Assembly: GCA_947626495.1 (NCBI GenBank)
Contig: CANQSJ010000006.1
Span: forward strand, 1 to 64,000
Origin: an uncultured Oscillospiraceae bacterium
GTDB lineage: Bacteria > Bacillota > Clostridia > Oscillospirales > Oscillospiraceae
Reading direction: 5' to 3'
Length of the DNA stretch: 64,000 nucleotides
The translations under genes and the position numbers were made by a program. The notes under the pieces were generated by a model. The model did no database searches. It was not told the origin of the DNA and was given only the letters and a program-made list of their open reading frames with translations. Position 1 is the first letter of the stretch. Each line of letters starts with the position of its first letter. Below are positions 51,359-60,047 of this stretch, piece after piece.

Positions 51359-53233
51359 TCATTGTAAACGGCCGAACTGCCGGTCCAGCTCTTTTTTCGT
51401 CAGCGTCACGGCCACGGGCCGGCCGTGGGGGCAGTATTTGATGCGGCAGGAGACCACCTTCTCCGCCAGCGCCAGCATCTCCGCCGGGTCCGTGTCCCAG
51501 CCGGCCTTGATGGCCGCCTTGCAGGCCACGGTCTGCAGCACGCTGTCCCGGGCCAGATCCCGGGCGCCCTTTTTCAGCTTCTCGCAGATCTCCTCCAGCG
51601 CCGCCGCCGCCTGGCCGGGGTCCAGATCCTCCGGCACCGCCCGGATGACGATCCCCTCGTCCCCCAGGCTCTCCAGCGCGAAGCCCAGCTGGGCCAGCAA
51701 CTCGCCGTTTTCCTGCAGCACCTCCATCTGCTCCGCCTCCGGCCGCCAGGTCTGGGGGGAGAGGAGGGTCTGGCTCATGACCTCATAGCCCCGCTCCTTC
51801 AGCCGGTCGAACACCATCCGCTCGTGGGCGGCGTGCTTGTCGATCAGCCAGATCCGGTCCCCCTGCTCGGCGATGATGTAGGTGCGCAGCACCTCTCCGG
51901 CCACCCGGAGGGGGAGCGCCTGCTCCGGCGCGGCGGGCGCGGGAGAGACGGGCGCGGGGACGGCAGGGGCCGCGGGGCCCTCCCGCCGGGGGGCCTGGGG
52001 CCGGTTAGCCCGGGCCGGGACCGTATAGCCGGCGGGTCTCTCCGGGGCGGGCCGAGGGGTATAGACCACCGAGGCGCCGGAGCCGTAGACGGGCTTGGGG
52101 CTGTGCAGCTCCATGGCCATCTGGCCGCCGTCCCGGTGGGGGGCCGGGGCGTATCCGCCGGATTGTTCCCGGGCGGGACGGGCCGGGGCCTGGGGGGAGA
52201 GCAGCTTTTCCGTGGAGCCGGACAGGCGCATGTTCAGCGTGTCCCGCTCCCCCTGCAGGGCGGAGAGGGCGCTGTAATACACCGCGTCGAACACTTTTTT
52301 CTCCGAGGTGAAGCGGACCTCGTTTTTCGTGGGGTGGACGTTCACGTCCACCGCCCCGGGGCTGAGGGTGATATACAGCGCGCAGGCGGGGAATTTGCCC
52401 ACCATGAGGGTGTTTTTATAGGCCTGCTCCAGGGCGGCCTGCAGACTCTGGGAGCGGATGGACCGGCCGTTGACGAAGAAGAACTGGACGGCCCGGCTGC
52501 CCCGCCCGGCGGCGGGGGAGCTGATGAAGCCCGTCACGGCCACGCCCTCGTTCTCTCCCGACGCCGGGAGCATGGACAGGGTCGTCTCCCGGCCCAGCAG
52601 GGCGTACATGGCCGACTCCGGCTTGCCGTCTCCGGGGGTGAAGAACTCCTCTTTCCCGTCCTTCAGACACCGCACGGAGATGTCCGGCCGGCCCAGGGCC
52701 ACCCGGGCGGCCTGCTGCACGCAGAAGGAGCCCTCCGCCCGGTCGGATTTCATGAACTTCAGCCGGGCGGGGGTGTTGTAAAACAGGTCCCGCACCGTGA
52801 ACACGGAGCCCTTGGGGCAGCCGGCGGCGCGCATGTCTTGGATCTCGCCCCCGGCCACGGACACATACGTGCCCTCGCCGTCGCCCTCCCGGCGGGTGGA
52901 CAGCTCCACCCGGCTCACGGCGCTGATGGCTGCCAGCGCCTCGCCCCGGAAGCCCATGGTGGCGATGGCCTCCAGGCCCCGCTCGTCCTTCAGCTTTGAC
53001 GTGGCGTGGCGCAAAAAGCAGTTGCCCGCGTCGTCCGGCGCCATGCCGCAGCCGTCGTCGGTGACCCGGATGCAGGTGGCCCCGCCGCCCCGGATCTCCA
53101 CGGTGAGGTTGCGGGCCCCGGCGTCCACGGCGTTTTCCATGAGCTCCTTCACCACGCTGCCCGGCCGTTCCACCACCTCGCCGGCGGCGATCATGTCCGC
53201 CACCAGGGGGGAGAGAAGATTGATCACGCCCAT
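51359..53233 (-). CDS. mutL: DNA mismatch repair protein MutL
   Basis: MutL couples MutS mismatch recognition to strand incision. The 624-residue protein has the GHKL ATPase N-terminus (ELMENAVDAGA, DDGCGM, GFRGEALAAI), a proline-rich linker (about residues 330-430), and a C-terminal endonuclease domain with DKHAAHERMVFD, ACKAAI and CPHGRP. In the usual DQHAxxExxxxE motif the last Glu is Asp here. This is the MutH-independent, nicking type. AAAGGAG precedes the ATG. It is divergent from miaB, with superimposed promoters. Confidence 0.95.
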   Translation of the reverse strand: MGVINLLSPLVADMIAAGEVVERPGSVVKELMENAVDAGARNLTVEIRGGGATCIRVTDDGCGMAPDDAGNCFLRHATSKLKDERGLEAIATMGFRGEALAAISAVSRVELSTRREGDGEGTYVSVAGGEIQDMRAAGCPKGSVFTVRDLFYNTPARLKFMKSDRAEGSFCVQQAARVALGRPDISVRCLKDGKEEFFTPGDGKPESAMYALLGRETTLSMLPASGENEGVAVTGFISSPAAGRGSRAVQFFFVNGRSIRSQSLQAALEQAYKNTLMVGKFPACALYITLSPGAVDVNVHPTKNEVRFTSEKKVFDAVYYSALSALQGERDTLNMRLSGSTEKLLSPQAPARPAREQSGGYAPAPHRDGGQMAMELHSPKPVYGSGASVVYTPRPAPERPAGYTVPARANRPQAPRREGPAAPAVPAPVSPAPAAPEQALPLRVAGEVLRTYIIAEQGDRIWLIDKHAAHERMVFDRLKERGYEVMSQTLLSPQTWRPEAEQMEVLQENGELLAQLGFALESLGDEGIVIRAVPEDLDPGQAAAALEEICEKLKKGARDLARDSVLQTVACKAAIKAGWDTDPAEMLALAEKVVSCRIKYCPHGRPVAVTLTKKELDRQFGRLQ

Positions 53234-53265
53234 AAGAGAACTCCTTTTCCCATGCCTGTACTGCC

Positions 53266-53297
53266 TTGATTATAGCACAGAAAAATGGTATTATAAA
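53266..53297. promoter_or_regulatory. Superimposed divergent promoters miaB / mutL
   Basis: Plus strand (miaB): -35 TTGATT (53266-53271), 17 bp, -10 TATTAT (53289-53294). Minus strand (mutL): -35 TTTATA (53292-53297), 17 bp, -10 TATAAT (53269-53274). The two promoters occupy the same 32 bp in opposite directions, so polymerase can bind only one at a time. Confidence 0.7.
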
Positions 53298-53334
53298 GTA
53301 CTTAAATCTGTGTATGACCGACGGGAGACAGCTT

Positions 53335-54756
53335 ATGTACGAACGCAGGGAGATCACCACCCAGGAACGCATCCAGCAGCAGGCCTACTGCGAGAAGGTC
53401 AAGGCGCACATCGCCGGCCGGCCCCATTACGCCCTGGTGGATACCTACGGCTGCCAGCAGAACGAGTCCGACAGCGAGATCCTGCGGGGCTGGCTGGTCC
53501 AGTGCGGCTATGAGCTGACGGCGGACGAGGACAAGGCGGATCTCATCGCCGTGAACACCTGCGCCGTGCGGGAGCACGCGGAAAAGCGGGTGCTAGGGAA
53601 CGTGGGCGCCCTCGGGCACAACAAGGCGAAAAAACCGGATCTCATCGTGTGCGTGGGCGGGTGCATGACCCAGCAGCCCACGGTCCGGGAGCGGATCAGA
53701 AAGTCCTACCGGGTGGTGGACCTGGTGTTCGGTCCCCATGAGGTGTGGCAGTTCCCGGAGCTGCTTTTGAAGACCATGGAGCGCCGGGGCCGCCGGGGCA
53801 GCAAGAGCCGGCTCATCGCCGCGGAGCCCAGCGAGGGCGTGGTGGCCGAGGACCTGCCCCGGCAGCGGGACAGCGCCGTGAAGGCGTGGCTTTCCATCAT
53901 GAACGGGTGCGACAACTTCTGCTCCTACTGCATCGTGCCCTACGTCCGGGGCCGGGAGCGCAGCCGCCATCCGGCGGACATCGAGGCGGAGGCGCGGCAG
54001 CTGGTGGAGGCCGGGTATAAGGACATCACCCTGCTGGGCCAGAACGTGAACAGCTACGGCAAGGGCCTGGACGAGGGCGTGGATTTTCCCGACCTGCTGG
54101 CCCGGCTGGACGCCATCCCCGGGGACTATGTGCTGCGGTTCATGACCAGCCACCCCAAGGACGCCACGGAGAAGCTGTTTAAGGTCATGGCCGACAGCGA
54201 GCACTGCGCTCACCACATCCACCTGCCGCTCCAGTCCGGCTCGGACCGGATTTTGAAGGAGATGAACCGGCACTACGACCGGGCGAAGTACCTGGAAAAG
54301 GTGGCCCTGGCCCGGCGGTATATGCCCGATTTGGTGCTGACCACGGACATCATCGTGGGCTTTCCCGGGGAGACGGAGGCGGACTTTGAGGACACCCTCT
54401 CCCTGGTGAACGAGGTGCGCTACGACGCCATGTTCACCTTCATCTACTCCCCCCGGCCCGGCACCCCGGCGGCGGAGATGCCCGACCCGGTGACCCGGGC
54501 GGAGAAGCAGGTGTGGTTCGACCGGCTGCTGGACGCGGCCAACCGCATCTCCGCCGAGAAGCACGCCGCCTACGTGGGCGGCACGGTCCGGGTGCTGGTG
54601 GACGGCGAGACGGGCCAGACGCCCTATAATCTCTCCGCCCGCACCAAGGGCGGCCGGCTGGTGCACCTGGCCGGGGACCCGGCGCTGGTGGGAAAGTTTT
54701 TGGACGCAAAGATCACCGACAGCACCACCTGGGCGCTGTACGGACAGCTTGTGTGA
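53335..54756 (+). CDS. miaB: tRNA-2-methylthio-N6-dimethylallyladenosine synthase MiaB
   Basis: A radical-SAM methylthiotransferase acting on i6A37 of tRNA. The 473-residue protein has an N-terminal UPF0004 domain with three cluster cysteines (TYGCQQN, NTCAVRE, GGCMTQQ), the radical-SAM motif CDNFCSYC near residue 194, and a C-terminal TRAM domain. ATG 53335 is chosen for GGGAGA upstream; an ATG at 53314 lacks a binding site. It is placed opposite miaA-mutL. Confidence 0.94.
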   Translation: MYERREITTQERIQQQAYCEKVKAHIAGRPHYALVDTYGCQQNESDSEILRGWLVQCGYELTADEDKADLIAVNTCAVREHAEKRVLGNVGALGHNKAKKPDLIVCVGGCMTQQPTVRERIRKSYRVVDLVFGPHEVWQFPELLLKTMERRGRRGSKSRLIAAEPSEGVVAEDLPRQRDSAVKAWLSIMNGCDNFCSYCIVPYVRGRERSRHPADIEAEARQLVEAGYKDITLLGQNVNSYGKGLDEGVDFPDLLARLDAIPGDYVLRFMTSHPKDATEKLFKVMADSEHCAHHIHLPLQSGSDRILKEMNRHYDRAKYLEKVALARRYMPDLVLTTDIIVGFPGETEADFEDTLSLVNEVRYDAMFTFIYSPRPGTPAAEMPDPVTRAEKQVWFDRLLDAANRISAEKHAAYVGGTVRVLVDGETGQTPYNLSARTKGGRLVHLAGDPALVGKFLDAKITDSTTWALYGQLV

Positions 54757-54768
54757 GGAGGAGACGCC

Positions 54769-55611
54769 ATGAAGCTCATCACGTATCTGGAAGACGGAAG
54801 AGAAAAGGTGGGCGCGCTGACGGCGGATGAAATGTCCGTGCGGCCGCTGCCCTTCCCGGACATGACCGCCGCCATCGAGGCGGGGCGGGACGCCCTGGTC
54901 CCGGCGGGGGAGCCGGTGGGCCTGGAAAAGGTGGCGCTGTTGGCGCCCATCCCCCGGCCCCGGCAGGACGTCATTTGTCTGGGCATGAACTACCTGGACC
55001 ACGCCAAAGAGGCGGCCCAGTACGACAAGGAGGCCTTCGCCAGGGAAAAGCCGGTGGCGGTGTATTTCTCCAAGCGGGTGACCGAGGCGGTGGCCCCGGA
55101 GGGATATATCGACAGCCACCCGGGTCTGGTGGAGAAGCTGGACTATGAGGCGGAGCTGGCGGTGATCATCGGAAAGACCGCGAAAAACGTCCCGGCGGAA
55201 AAGGCGGGGGAGTACATTTTCGGCTACACGGTGCTCAACGACGTGTCCGCCCGGGACCAGCAGACCGGCCACAAGCAGTGGTATTTCGGCAAGGGTCTGG
55301 ACGGCTTCACCCCCATGGGCCCCTGCATCCTCACCGCCGACGAGGTGGCCTTTCCCCCGGCGCTGGACATCGCCTGCCGGGTCAACGGGGAAGAGCGCCA
55401 GCGCGCCCGCACCGACGGGCTCATCACCTCCGTCGCCGACACCATCGCGGAGCTCTCCTCCGGCATGACCCTGCTGCCGGGGACCGTCATCGCCACCGGC
55501 ACCCCCGCCGGGGTGGGCATGGGCCTGGATCCGCCGCGGTTTTTGAAGCCTGGCGACGTGGTGGAGTGCGAGATCGAGCGCATCGGCCTGCTGCGCAACA
55601 CGGTGAAGTGA
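54769..55611 (+). CDS. Fumarylacetoacetate hydrolase-family protein
   Basis: A 280-residue FAH-family enzyme. The metal-binding acidic residues are in LDYEAELAVIIGK and LNDVSARDQQ; GKGLDGFTPMGP and TGTPAGVGMG are family hallmarks. Such enzymes act as acylpyruvate hydrolases, oxaloacetate decarboxylases or similar C-C bond hydrolases; which cannot be told. GGAGGAG precedes the ATG, 12 bp after miaB, so it is in that operon. Confidence 0.88.
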   Translation: MKLITYLEDGREKVGALTADEMSVRPLPFPDMTAAIEAGRDALVPAGEPVGLEKVALLAPIPRPRQDVICLGMNYLDHAKEAAQYDKEAFAREKPVAVYFSKRVTEAVAPEGYIDSHPGLVEKLDYEAELAVIIGKTAKNVPAEKAGEYIFGYTVLNDVSARDQQTGHKQWYFGKGLDGFTPMGPCILTADEVAFPPALDIACRVNGEERQRARTDGLITSVADTIAELSSGMTLLPGTVIATGTPAGVGMGLDPPRFLKPGDVVECEIERIGLLRNTVK

Positions 55612-55621
55612 GGCAAAGACA

Positions 55622-56077
55622 GTGCAGGTAATCGAGTACGGCGGCAGCGACCGGCAGGAGCACTGGCTGGAGCAGATCGGCAAGAGCGACTGGGGGGCGG
55701 GCCAATTCCTCTTTGCGCTGCTGCGGGACGGCACGTTCCGGCGGACGACGGGGGAGCGCTCCCGGGTGCTGCTGCTGACGGAGGGGGACGAGCTGGTCTC
55801 CTTTTGCACCTACGCGGAAAAGGACGACATCCAACCGACGGATCTGACCCCCTGGATAGGCTTCGTTTACACCTTCCCGTCCTACAGGGGGCGGCGGTGC
55901 TTCGGCCTGCTGCTGGAGCACATCGAGGCGCTGGCCCGGGCGGAGGGGGTGCGGGACGTCTACATATCCACGAACCACACGGGGCTGTATGAGAAATACG
56001 GCTGCGAATTCTACCGGACCATGCGGGACGTGGAGGGGGAGCCCTCCCGGGTCTACAGAAAGCATATCGACGGCTAA
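55622..56077 (+). CDS. GNAT-family N-acetyltransferase
   Basis: A 151-residue GNAT protein. The acetyl-CoA loop lies in YRGRRCFGLLLEHIEALARAEG (near residues 85-106, quoted only in part: RGRRCFG), followed by VYISTNHTGLYEKYGCEFYR, the usual strand-helix end. Start is GTG 55622, with GAGG 8 bp upstream and 10 bp after the FAH gene. Substrate unknown. It lies between miaB-FAH and mutS. Confidence 0.85.
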   Translation: MQVIEYGGSDRQEHWLEQIGKSDWGAGQFLFALLRDGTFRRTTGERSRVLLLTEGDELVSFCTYAEKDDIQPTDLTPWIGFVYTFPSYRGRRCFGLLLEHIEALARAEGVRDVYISTNHTGLYEKYGCEFYRTMRDVEGEPSRVYRKHIDG

Positions 56078-56099
56078 CACGAAGAAAGAGAGACACACC

Positions 56100-58676
56100 A
56101 TGGCTGAGCTGACCCCCATGAAGCGGCAGTATTACAAGATCAAGGAGCAGAGCCCGGACTGCATCCTGTTCTTCCGGCTGGGCGACTTTTATGAGATGTT
56201 CGACGACGACGCCCGCCTGGTGTCCAGGGAGCTGGACCTGGCCCTGACCACCCGGGACCGGGGCAAGCCGGAGGAGGAGCAGACGCCCATGTGCGGCGTG
56301 CCCTTCCACTCCAGCGAGGCCTACATCGCCCGGCTCATCGCCAAGGGGTATAAGGTGGCCATCTGCGAGCAGCTGGAGGACCCGGCGGCGGCCACGGGGC
56401 TGGTGGACCGGGGCGTCATCCGGGTCATCACCCCCGGCACCGTCACCGCGAGCTCCATGCTGGAGGAGGGCCGCAGCAACTATATCTGCGCCCTGTGGCT
56501 GGAGGAAGGCCAGGGGGCGGCGGCCTTCTGCGACATCTCCACGGGGGAATTTTGCGTGCAGAGCTTCTCGGAGGACGCCCCGGAGCACCTGGTCAACGAG
56601 CTGGGGCGGTTCTCCCCCAAGGAGGCGGTGCTGTCCGCTGGGGCGGAGGCGGACGGGGCCGTGAGCGCCTTTCTGCGGAAGATCGACTGCCTGCCCGACG
56701 GGGAGGCGGGCCGCTTTGAGGAGGAGAAGTGCCGGCAGCTGGTCTATGACCGGTTCGGGGAGGTCATCTCCCCCTCGGAGACCCTGGCGGCGGGGGCGCT
56801 GCTCAGCTACATCGCCGAGACGCAGAAATTCGACCTGTCCCACATCCGCCGGCTGGACCGATTCGGCCCGGGGCGGTATATGGAACTGGATTACGCCACC
56901 CGCCGGAACCTGGAGTTGACGGAAAATCTGCGCACCGGGGAGAAGAAGGGAAGCCTTCTCTGGGTGCTGGACCGGACCCAGACGCCCATGGGCGGGCGGC
57001 TGCTGCGCTCCTGGGTGGAGCGGCCGCTGCTGGACCCGGTGGCGATCCGGCGGCGTCTGGCCGCGGTGGGAGAGCTGCACGCCGACGCCATCGCCCGCCA
57101 GGAGCTGCGCCTGGCGCTCCATGAGATCGGGGACATCCAGCGGCTCATCGGCCGGTGCGTCTACGGCACCGCCAACGGCCGGGATCTGCTGGCCCTGGGC
57201 ACCTATTTCGGCCAGCTGCCCCGCCTGGTCCAGCTTCTCGCCGGGACGAAGAGCGCCCTGCTGCGCCAGGCGGCGGCGCTGGACACCCTGGACGAGGTGC
57301 GGGAGGACATTCTGTCCGTCATCGCCGACGAGCCGCCCTTCTCCGTCCGGGAGGGGGGCATCCTCCGGCCCGGGGCGGACGGGGAGGTGGACCGGCTCCG
57401 GTCCGTGCGGGACAACGGCGCGGACATGGTGGTGGCCCTGGAGGCCCGGGAGCGGGAGAGAACGGGCATCAAAAAGCTGAAGGTGGGCTATAACAAGGTC
57501 TTCGGCTACTACATCGACGTGCCCCGCTCCGCCGGGGACGCGCCCCTGCCGGAGGATTATATCCGCAAGCAGACCCTGGTCAGCAACGAGCGGTACTTCA
57601 CCCCGGAACTGAAGGAGCTGGAAAACACCCTTCTGAACGCCAAGGACCGGATCGCGGAGCTGGAGTACCAGATCTTCGCCGCCCTGCGGGACCGCACGGC
57701 CGCCCAGGTGGAGCGCATCCAGACCGTCGCCGCCCAGGTGGCGGAGCTGGACGCGGTGTGCTCCCTGGCGGAGGTGGCCGCGAAAAACCGGTACGTCTGC
57801 CCGGAGGTGGACGTGGGCCGGACGGTGCAGATCACCGAGGGCCGCCACCCAGTGGTGGAGCAGGCCCAGAAAAACGTCCTGTTCGTGCCCAACGACACGT
57901 TTTTGAACGACGGCGACGACCGGGTGGCCATCATCACCGGCCCCAACATGGCGGGCAAGAGCACCTATATGCGCCAGACGGCGCTGATCGTGCTCATGGC
58001 CCAGATGGGCAGTTTCGTCCCGGCCAAGAGCGCCCTCATCGGCGTGGTGGACCGGGTGTTCACCCGCATCGGCGCCTCCGACGATCTGGCCAGCGGCCAG
58101 TCCACCTTCATGGTAGAGATGGCGGAGATGGCGGACATATTGCGCCACGCCACCGGCGCCAGCCTTCTCATCCTGGACGAGATCGGCCGGGGCACCTCCA
58201 CCTTCGACGGCATGGCCATCGCCCGGGCCATGCTGGAGTACTGCGCCGACAAACGGAAGCTGGGAGCCCGGACCATGTTCGCCACCCACTACCACGAGCT
58301 CAGCGCCCTGGAGGGGACGCTGGACGGGGTGAAAAACTACAACATCACCGCCAAAAAGCAGGGGGGAAGCCTGATCTTCCTGCGGAAGATCGTCCCCGGC
58401 GCCGCCGACGACAGCTACGGCATCGAGGTGGCCAAGCTGGCGGGGGTGCCGGACCCGGTCATCCGGAAGGCCAAGCAGTATCTCGCCGAGCTGGAGAGCG
58501 GCAAGACCGCCGCTGCGCCGGCGGCGGGCGCTCCGGCGGAGGAGCAGGTGTCCATGCTGGACGTGGCGGGCGGGGAGCTGGCCCGCCGGCTGCGGGACAC
58601 CGATCTGAACACCATCACCCCCCTGGAGGCGCTGAATCTGCTGTACAAGCTGAAGCAGGAGGCCGAGGGGCGCTGA
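56100..58676 (+). CDS. mutS: DNA mismatch repair protein MutS
   Basis: MutS recognises mismatches through the Phe-X-Glu motif, here in GDFYEMF near residue 30. The 858-residue protein has domains I-V in the usual order, with the ABC-type ATPase at the C-terminus (TGPNMAGKSTYMRQ near residue 615, LILDEIGRGTSTFDG, ATHYHELSAL). The start has only a purine-rich AAAGAGAG upstream. Usually mutS is next to mutL; here they lie on opposite strands with miaB, FAH and GNAT between. Confidence 0.96.
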   Translation: MAELTPMKRQYYKIKEQSPDCILFFRLGDFYEMFDDDARLVSRELDLALTTRDRGKPEEEQTPMCGVPFHSSEAYIARLIAKGYKVAICEQLEDPAAATGLVDRGVIRVITPGTVTASSMLEEGRSNYICALWLEEGQGAAAFCDISTGEFCVQSFSEDAPEHLVNELGRFSPKEAVLSAGAEADGAVSAFLRKIDCLPDGEAGRFEEEKCRQLVYDRFGEVISPSETLAAGALLSYIAETQKFDLSHIRRLDRFGPGRYMELDYATRRNLELTENLRTGEKKGSLLWVLDRTQTPMGGRLLRSWVERPLLDPVAIRRRLAAVGELHADAIARQELRLALHEIGDIQRLIGRCVYGTANGRDLLALGTYFGQLPRLVQLLAGTKSALLRQAAALDTLDEVREDILSVIADEPPFSVREGGILRPGADGEVDRLRSVRDNGADMVVALEARERERTGIKKLKVGYNKVFGYYIDVPRSAGDAPLPEDYIRKQTLVSNERYFTPELKELENTLLNAKDRIAELEYQIFAALRDRTAAQVERIQTVAAQVAELDAVCSLAEVAAKNRYVCPEVDVGRTVQITEGRHPVVEQAQKNVLFVPNDTFLNDGDDRVAIITGPNMAGKSTYMRQTALIVLMAQMGSFVPAKSALIGVVDRVFTRIGASDDLASGQSTFMVEMAEMADILRHATGASLLILDEIGRGTSTFDGMAIARAMLEYCADKRKLGARTMFATHYHELSALEGTLDGVKNYNITAKKQGGSLIFLRKIVPGAADDSYGIEVAKLAGVPDPVIRKAKQYLAELESGKTAAAPAAGAPAEEQVSMLDVAGGELARRLRDTDLNTITPLEALNLLYKLKQEAEGR

Positions 58677-58689
58677 AGGAGGCGGACCC

Positions 58690-59214
58690 ATGAGCAAGGG
58701 AAAGGATATGTACGCCCGGGTACGCCGGGAAGGGAAAAAGCGGGACTGGCGGCTGTGGCTGGCGATTGGCCTGGTCGCGGTGGTCCTGGGCGGCGGCGTG
58801 CTGGGCGCCGTCTGGAGCGTGCGCTATCAGTACGACTATAAGGACTTCATCGACTGGCTGGCCCGGGACACCATCTATGCCCGGAAATTCGGGACGCTGA
58901 CGCTGGAGACCGGCGGCGAGACCTATCCCCTGGAGCTGAACGAGGGGTATGAAAAATTCCGGGTGGCGCTGGCCGTCGACGGCGGGGGCCGGCTGGGCTC
59001 GCCCCCGGACAGGGACCCGGACGCGGTGATCGATTACGGCAACGGCTCCCGGCTGGAGCTGTGGGACATCCCCCTGACCGGGTATCAGAACATCCCCGAC
59101 GGGAAGATGAACGGCCTGTTCATCCAATACCACGGGCGGCTGGGCGAGCAGTATGCCTACGACACCAAGGGACTGGATCTGGCGCGGTGCCTCAACTGGC
59201 TGCTGCCGGAGTGA
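58690..59214 (+). CDS. Membrane-anchored hypothetical protein
   Basis: A 174-residue protein with a basic N-terminus (VRREGKKRDW), one transmembrane helix at residues about 22-43 and an extracytoplasmic domain of 130 residues that I do not recognise. It lacks Cys pairs or known motifs (its sole Cys is near the C-terminus, LARCLNWLLPE). AAGGAGG precedes the ATG, 14 bp after mutS, and the gene is last in the miaB-mutS run. Confidence 0.75.
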   Translation: MSKGKDMYARVRREGKKRDWRLWLAIGLVAVVLGGGVLGAVWSVRYQYDYKDFIDWLARDTIYARKFGTLTLETGGETYPLELNEGYEKFRVALAVDGGGRLGSPPDRDPDAVIDYGNGSRLELWDIPLTGYQNIPDGKMNGLFIQYHGRLGEQYAYDTKGLDLARCLNWLLPE

Positions 59215-59239
59215 ACCGTCTCCCGGAGGAATCAAAAAC

Positions 59240-59273
59240 AGACCGGCAGGCACGGAGGTGCCTGCCGGTCTTG
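59240..59273. terminator. Terminator between the mutS operon and NUDIX gene
   Basis: GACCGGCAGGCAC (59241-59253) pairs perfectly with GTGCCTGCCGGTC (59258-59270) around GGAG. On the minus strand a T5 run follows, so it terminates the NUDIX gene best; on plus only TT follows. Confidence 0.85.
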
Positions 59274-59290
59274 CGTCTCGCCCGGGGCGC

Positions 59291-59818
59291 TCACAGCGCT
59301 CCCAGCTGCCTTCCTATGTCCAGGGCCGCCGCCAGGGCGATGCGGTCCCGGCGGTGGATCTCGATGCCCACGTTCTCCACGGGGCGGCTGTCGTACAGGG
59401 CCAGCACCTCCCCGGCGGGGACCCAAAGCACCTCCCCGAACAGCCGCCGCTCCTCCGCCGTGGGGGCGGCGGGGCAGGTCCCGGCGGCCCGGGCCAGGTA
59501 AAAGTGCTGCACGTCCCGCCGATGCAGGAGGTTGTACTCGTTGGCGATGATCCCCACTTCCGCCAGGATATGGGGGAAAATGCCGAGCTCCTCCTCCACT
59601 TCCCGGCGCAAAGCCTCCTCAAAGGATTCTCCCGGCTCCACGCCGCCGCCGGGAAGCTCAAAGTGGTCCCGGTCGCCGAAGTCGTCCCGCCCCCGGATGT
59701 GAAGCAGGGCGATCCGATCCTGACCGTCCAGCAAAACGGCCCGCACCGCGTCCCGCTCCCGGAGGATGGGGGCGGGAGGATAGAACCGGTCGCGGATGGT
59801 GGGGCAGAGAGTCCTCAT
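59291..59818 (-). CDS. NUDIX hydrolase
   Basis: A 175-residue NUDIX protein. The box GGGVEPGESFEEALRREVEE continuing to ELG (residues about 57-79) matches GX5EX7REUXEEXGU completely, so it should hydrolyse a nucleoside-diphosphate-linked substrate. GGAGG lies upstream of the ATG. It is a single gene. Substrate is not predictable. Confidence 0.88.
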   Translation of the reverse strand: MRTLCPTIRDRFYPPAPILRERDAVRAVLLDGQDRIALLHIRGRDDFGDRDHFELPGGGVEPGESFEEALRREVEEELGIFPHILAEVGIIANEYNLLHRRDVQHFYLARAAGTCPAAPTAEERRLFGEVLWVPAGEVLALYDSRPVENVGIEIHRRDRIALAAALDIGRQLGAL

Positions 59819-59866
59819 AAAAATACGCCTCCGACAAAACTAGTGTCCGTACGACTCTTCTCGCTC

Positions 59867-59895
59867 TTTACAAACGCCCCGAAAGAGGCTATCCT
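59867..59895 (+). promoter_or_regulatory. Promoter of the candidate small RNA
   Basis: Plus strand: -35 TTTACA (59867-59872), 17-bp spacer, -10 TATCCT (59890-59895). No plus-strand ORF with a ribosome-binding site follows. Confidence 0.45.
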
Positions 59896-59902
59896 TTAGG
59901 TA

Positions 59903-59998
59903 CAGCTTATCCAATGGGTCCCGGAGGGCCCGGCTCATATCTTTATCCCACAACCCTATGCTTTGGCGGGCCGCAAAACGCAGCCCGCCGCTTTTTTT
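59903..59998 (+). ncRNA. Candidate ~95-nt small RNA
   Basis: Between divergently remote genes lies a promoter-like sequence followed by a hairpin GGGTCC-CGGA-GGGCCC (59916-59931) and, at 59965-59998, a terminator stem GGCGGGC/GCCCGCC followed by T7 on the plus strand only. No plus-strand gene is present to use that terminator, so a short transcript is implied. It does not show the SRP RNA, 6S, tmRNA or RNase P signatures I know. A 32-codon minus-strand frame (59840-59938) is an alternative but lacks a good start site. Confidence 0.4.
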
Positions 59999-60008
59999 CG
60001 GGGATAAA

Positions 60009-60036
60009 GTTTTCCGGGGCAAAAGCCCCGGAAAAC
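60009..60036 (-). terminator. Hairpin after the SH3 protein gene
   Basis: GTTTTCCGGGGC (60009-60020) pairs perfectly with GCCCCGGAAAAC (60025-60036). On the minus strand only TTTA follows, so termination may be weak. Confidence 0.7.
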
Positions 60037-60047
60037 GGTTCGATCGA

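Noticed and set aside
59840-59938. Minus-strand 32-codon ORF beginning MSRALRDPLDK
   Set aside because: No convincing ribosome-binding site, and the same DNA better fits a plus-strand small RNA with its own terminator; kept only as an alternative.
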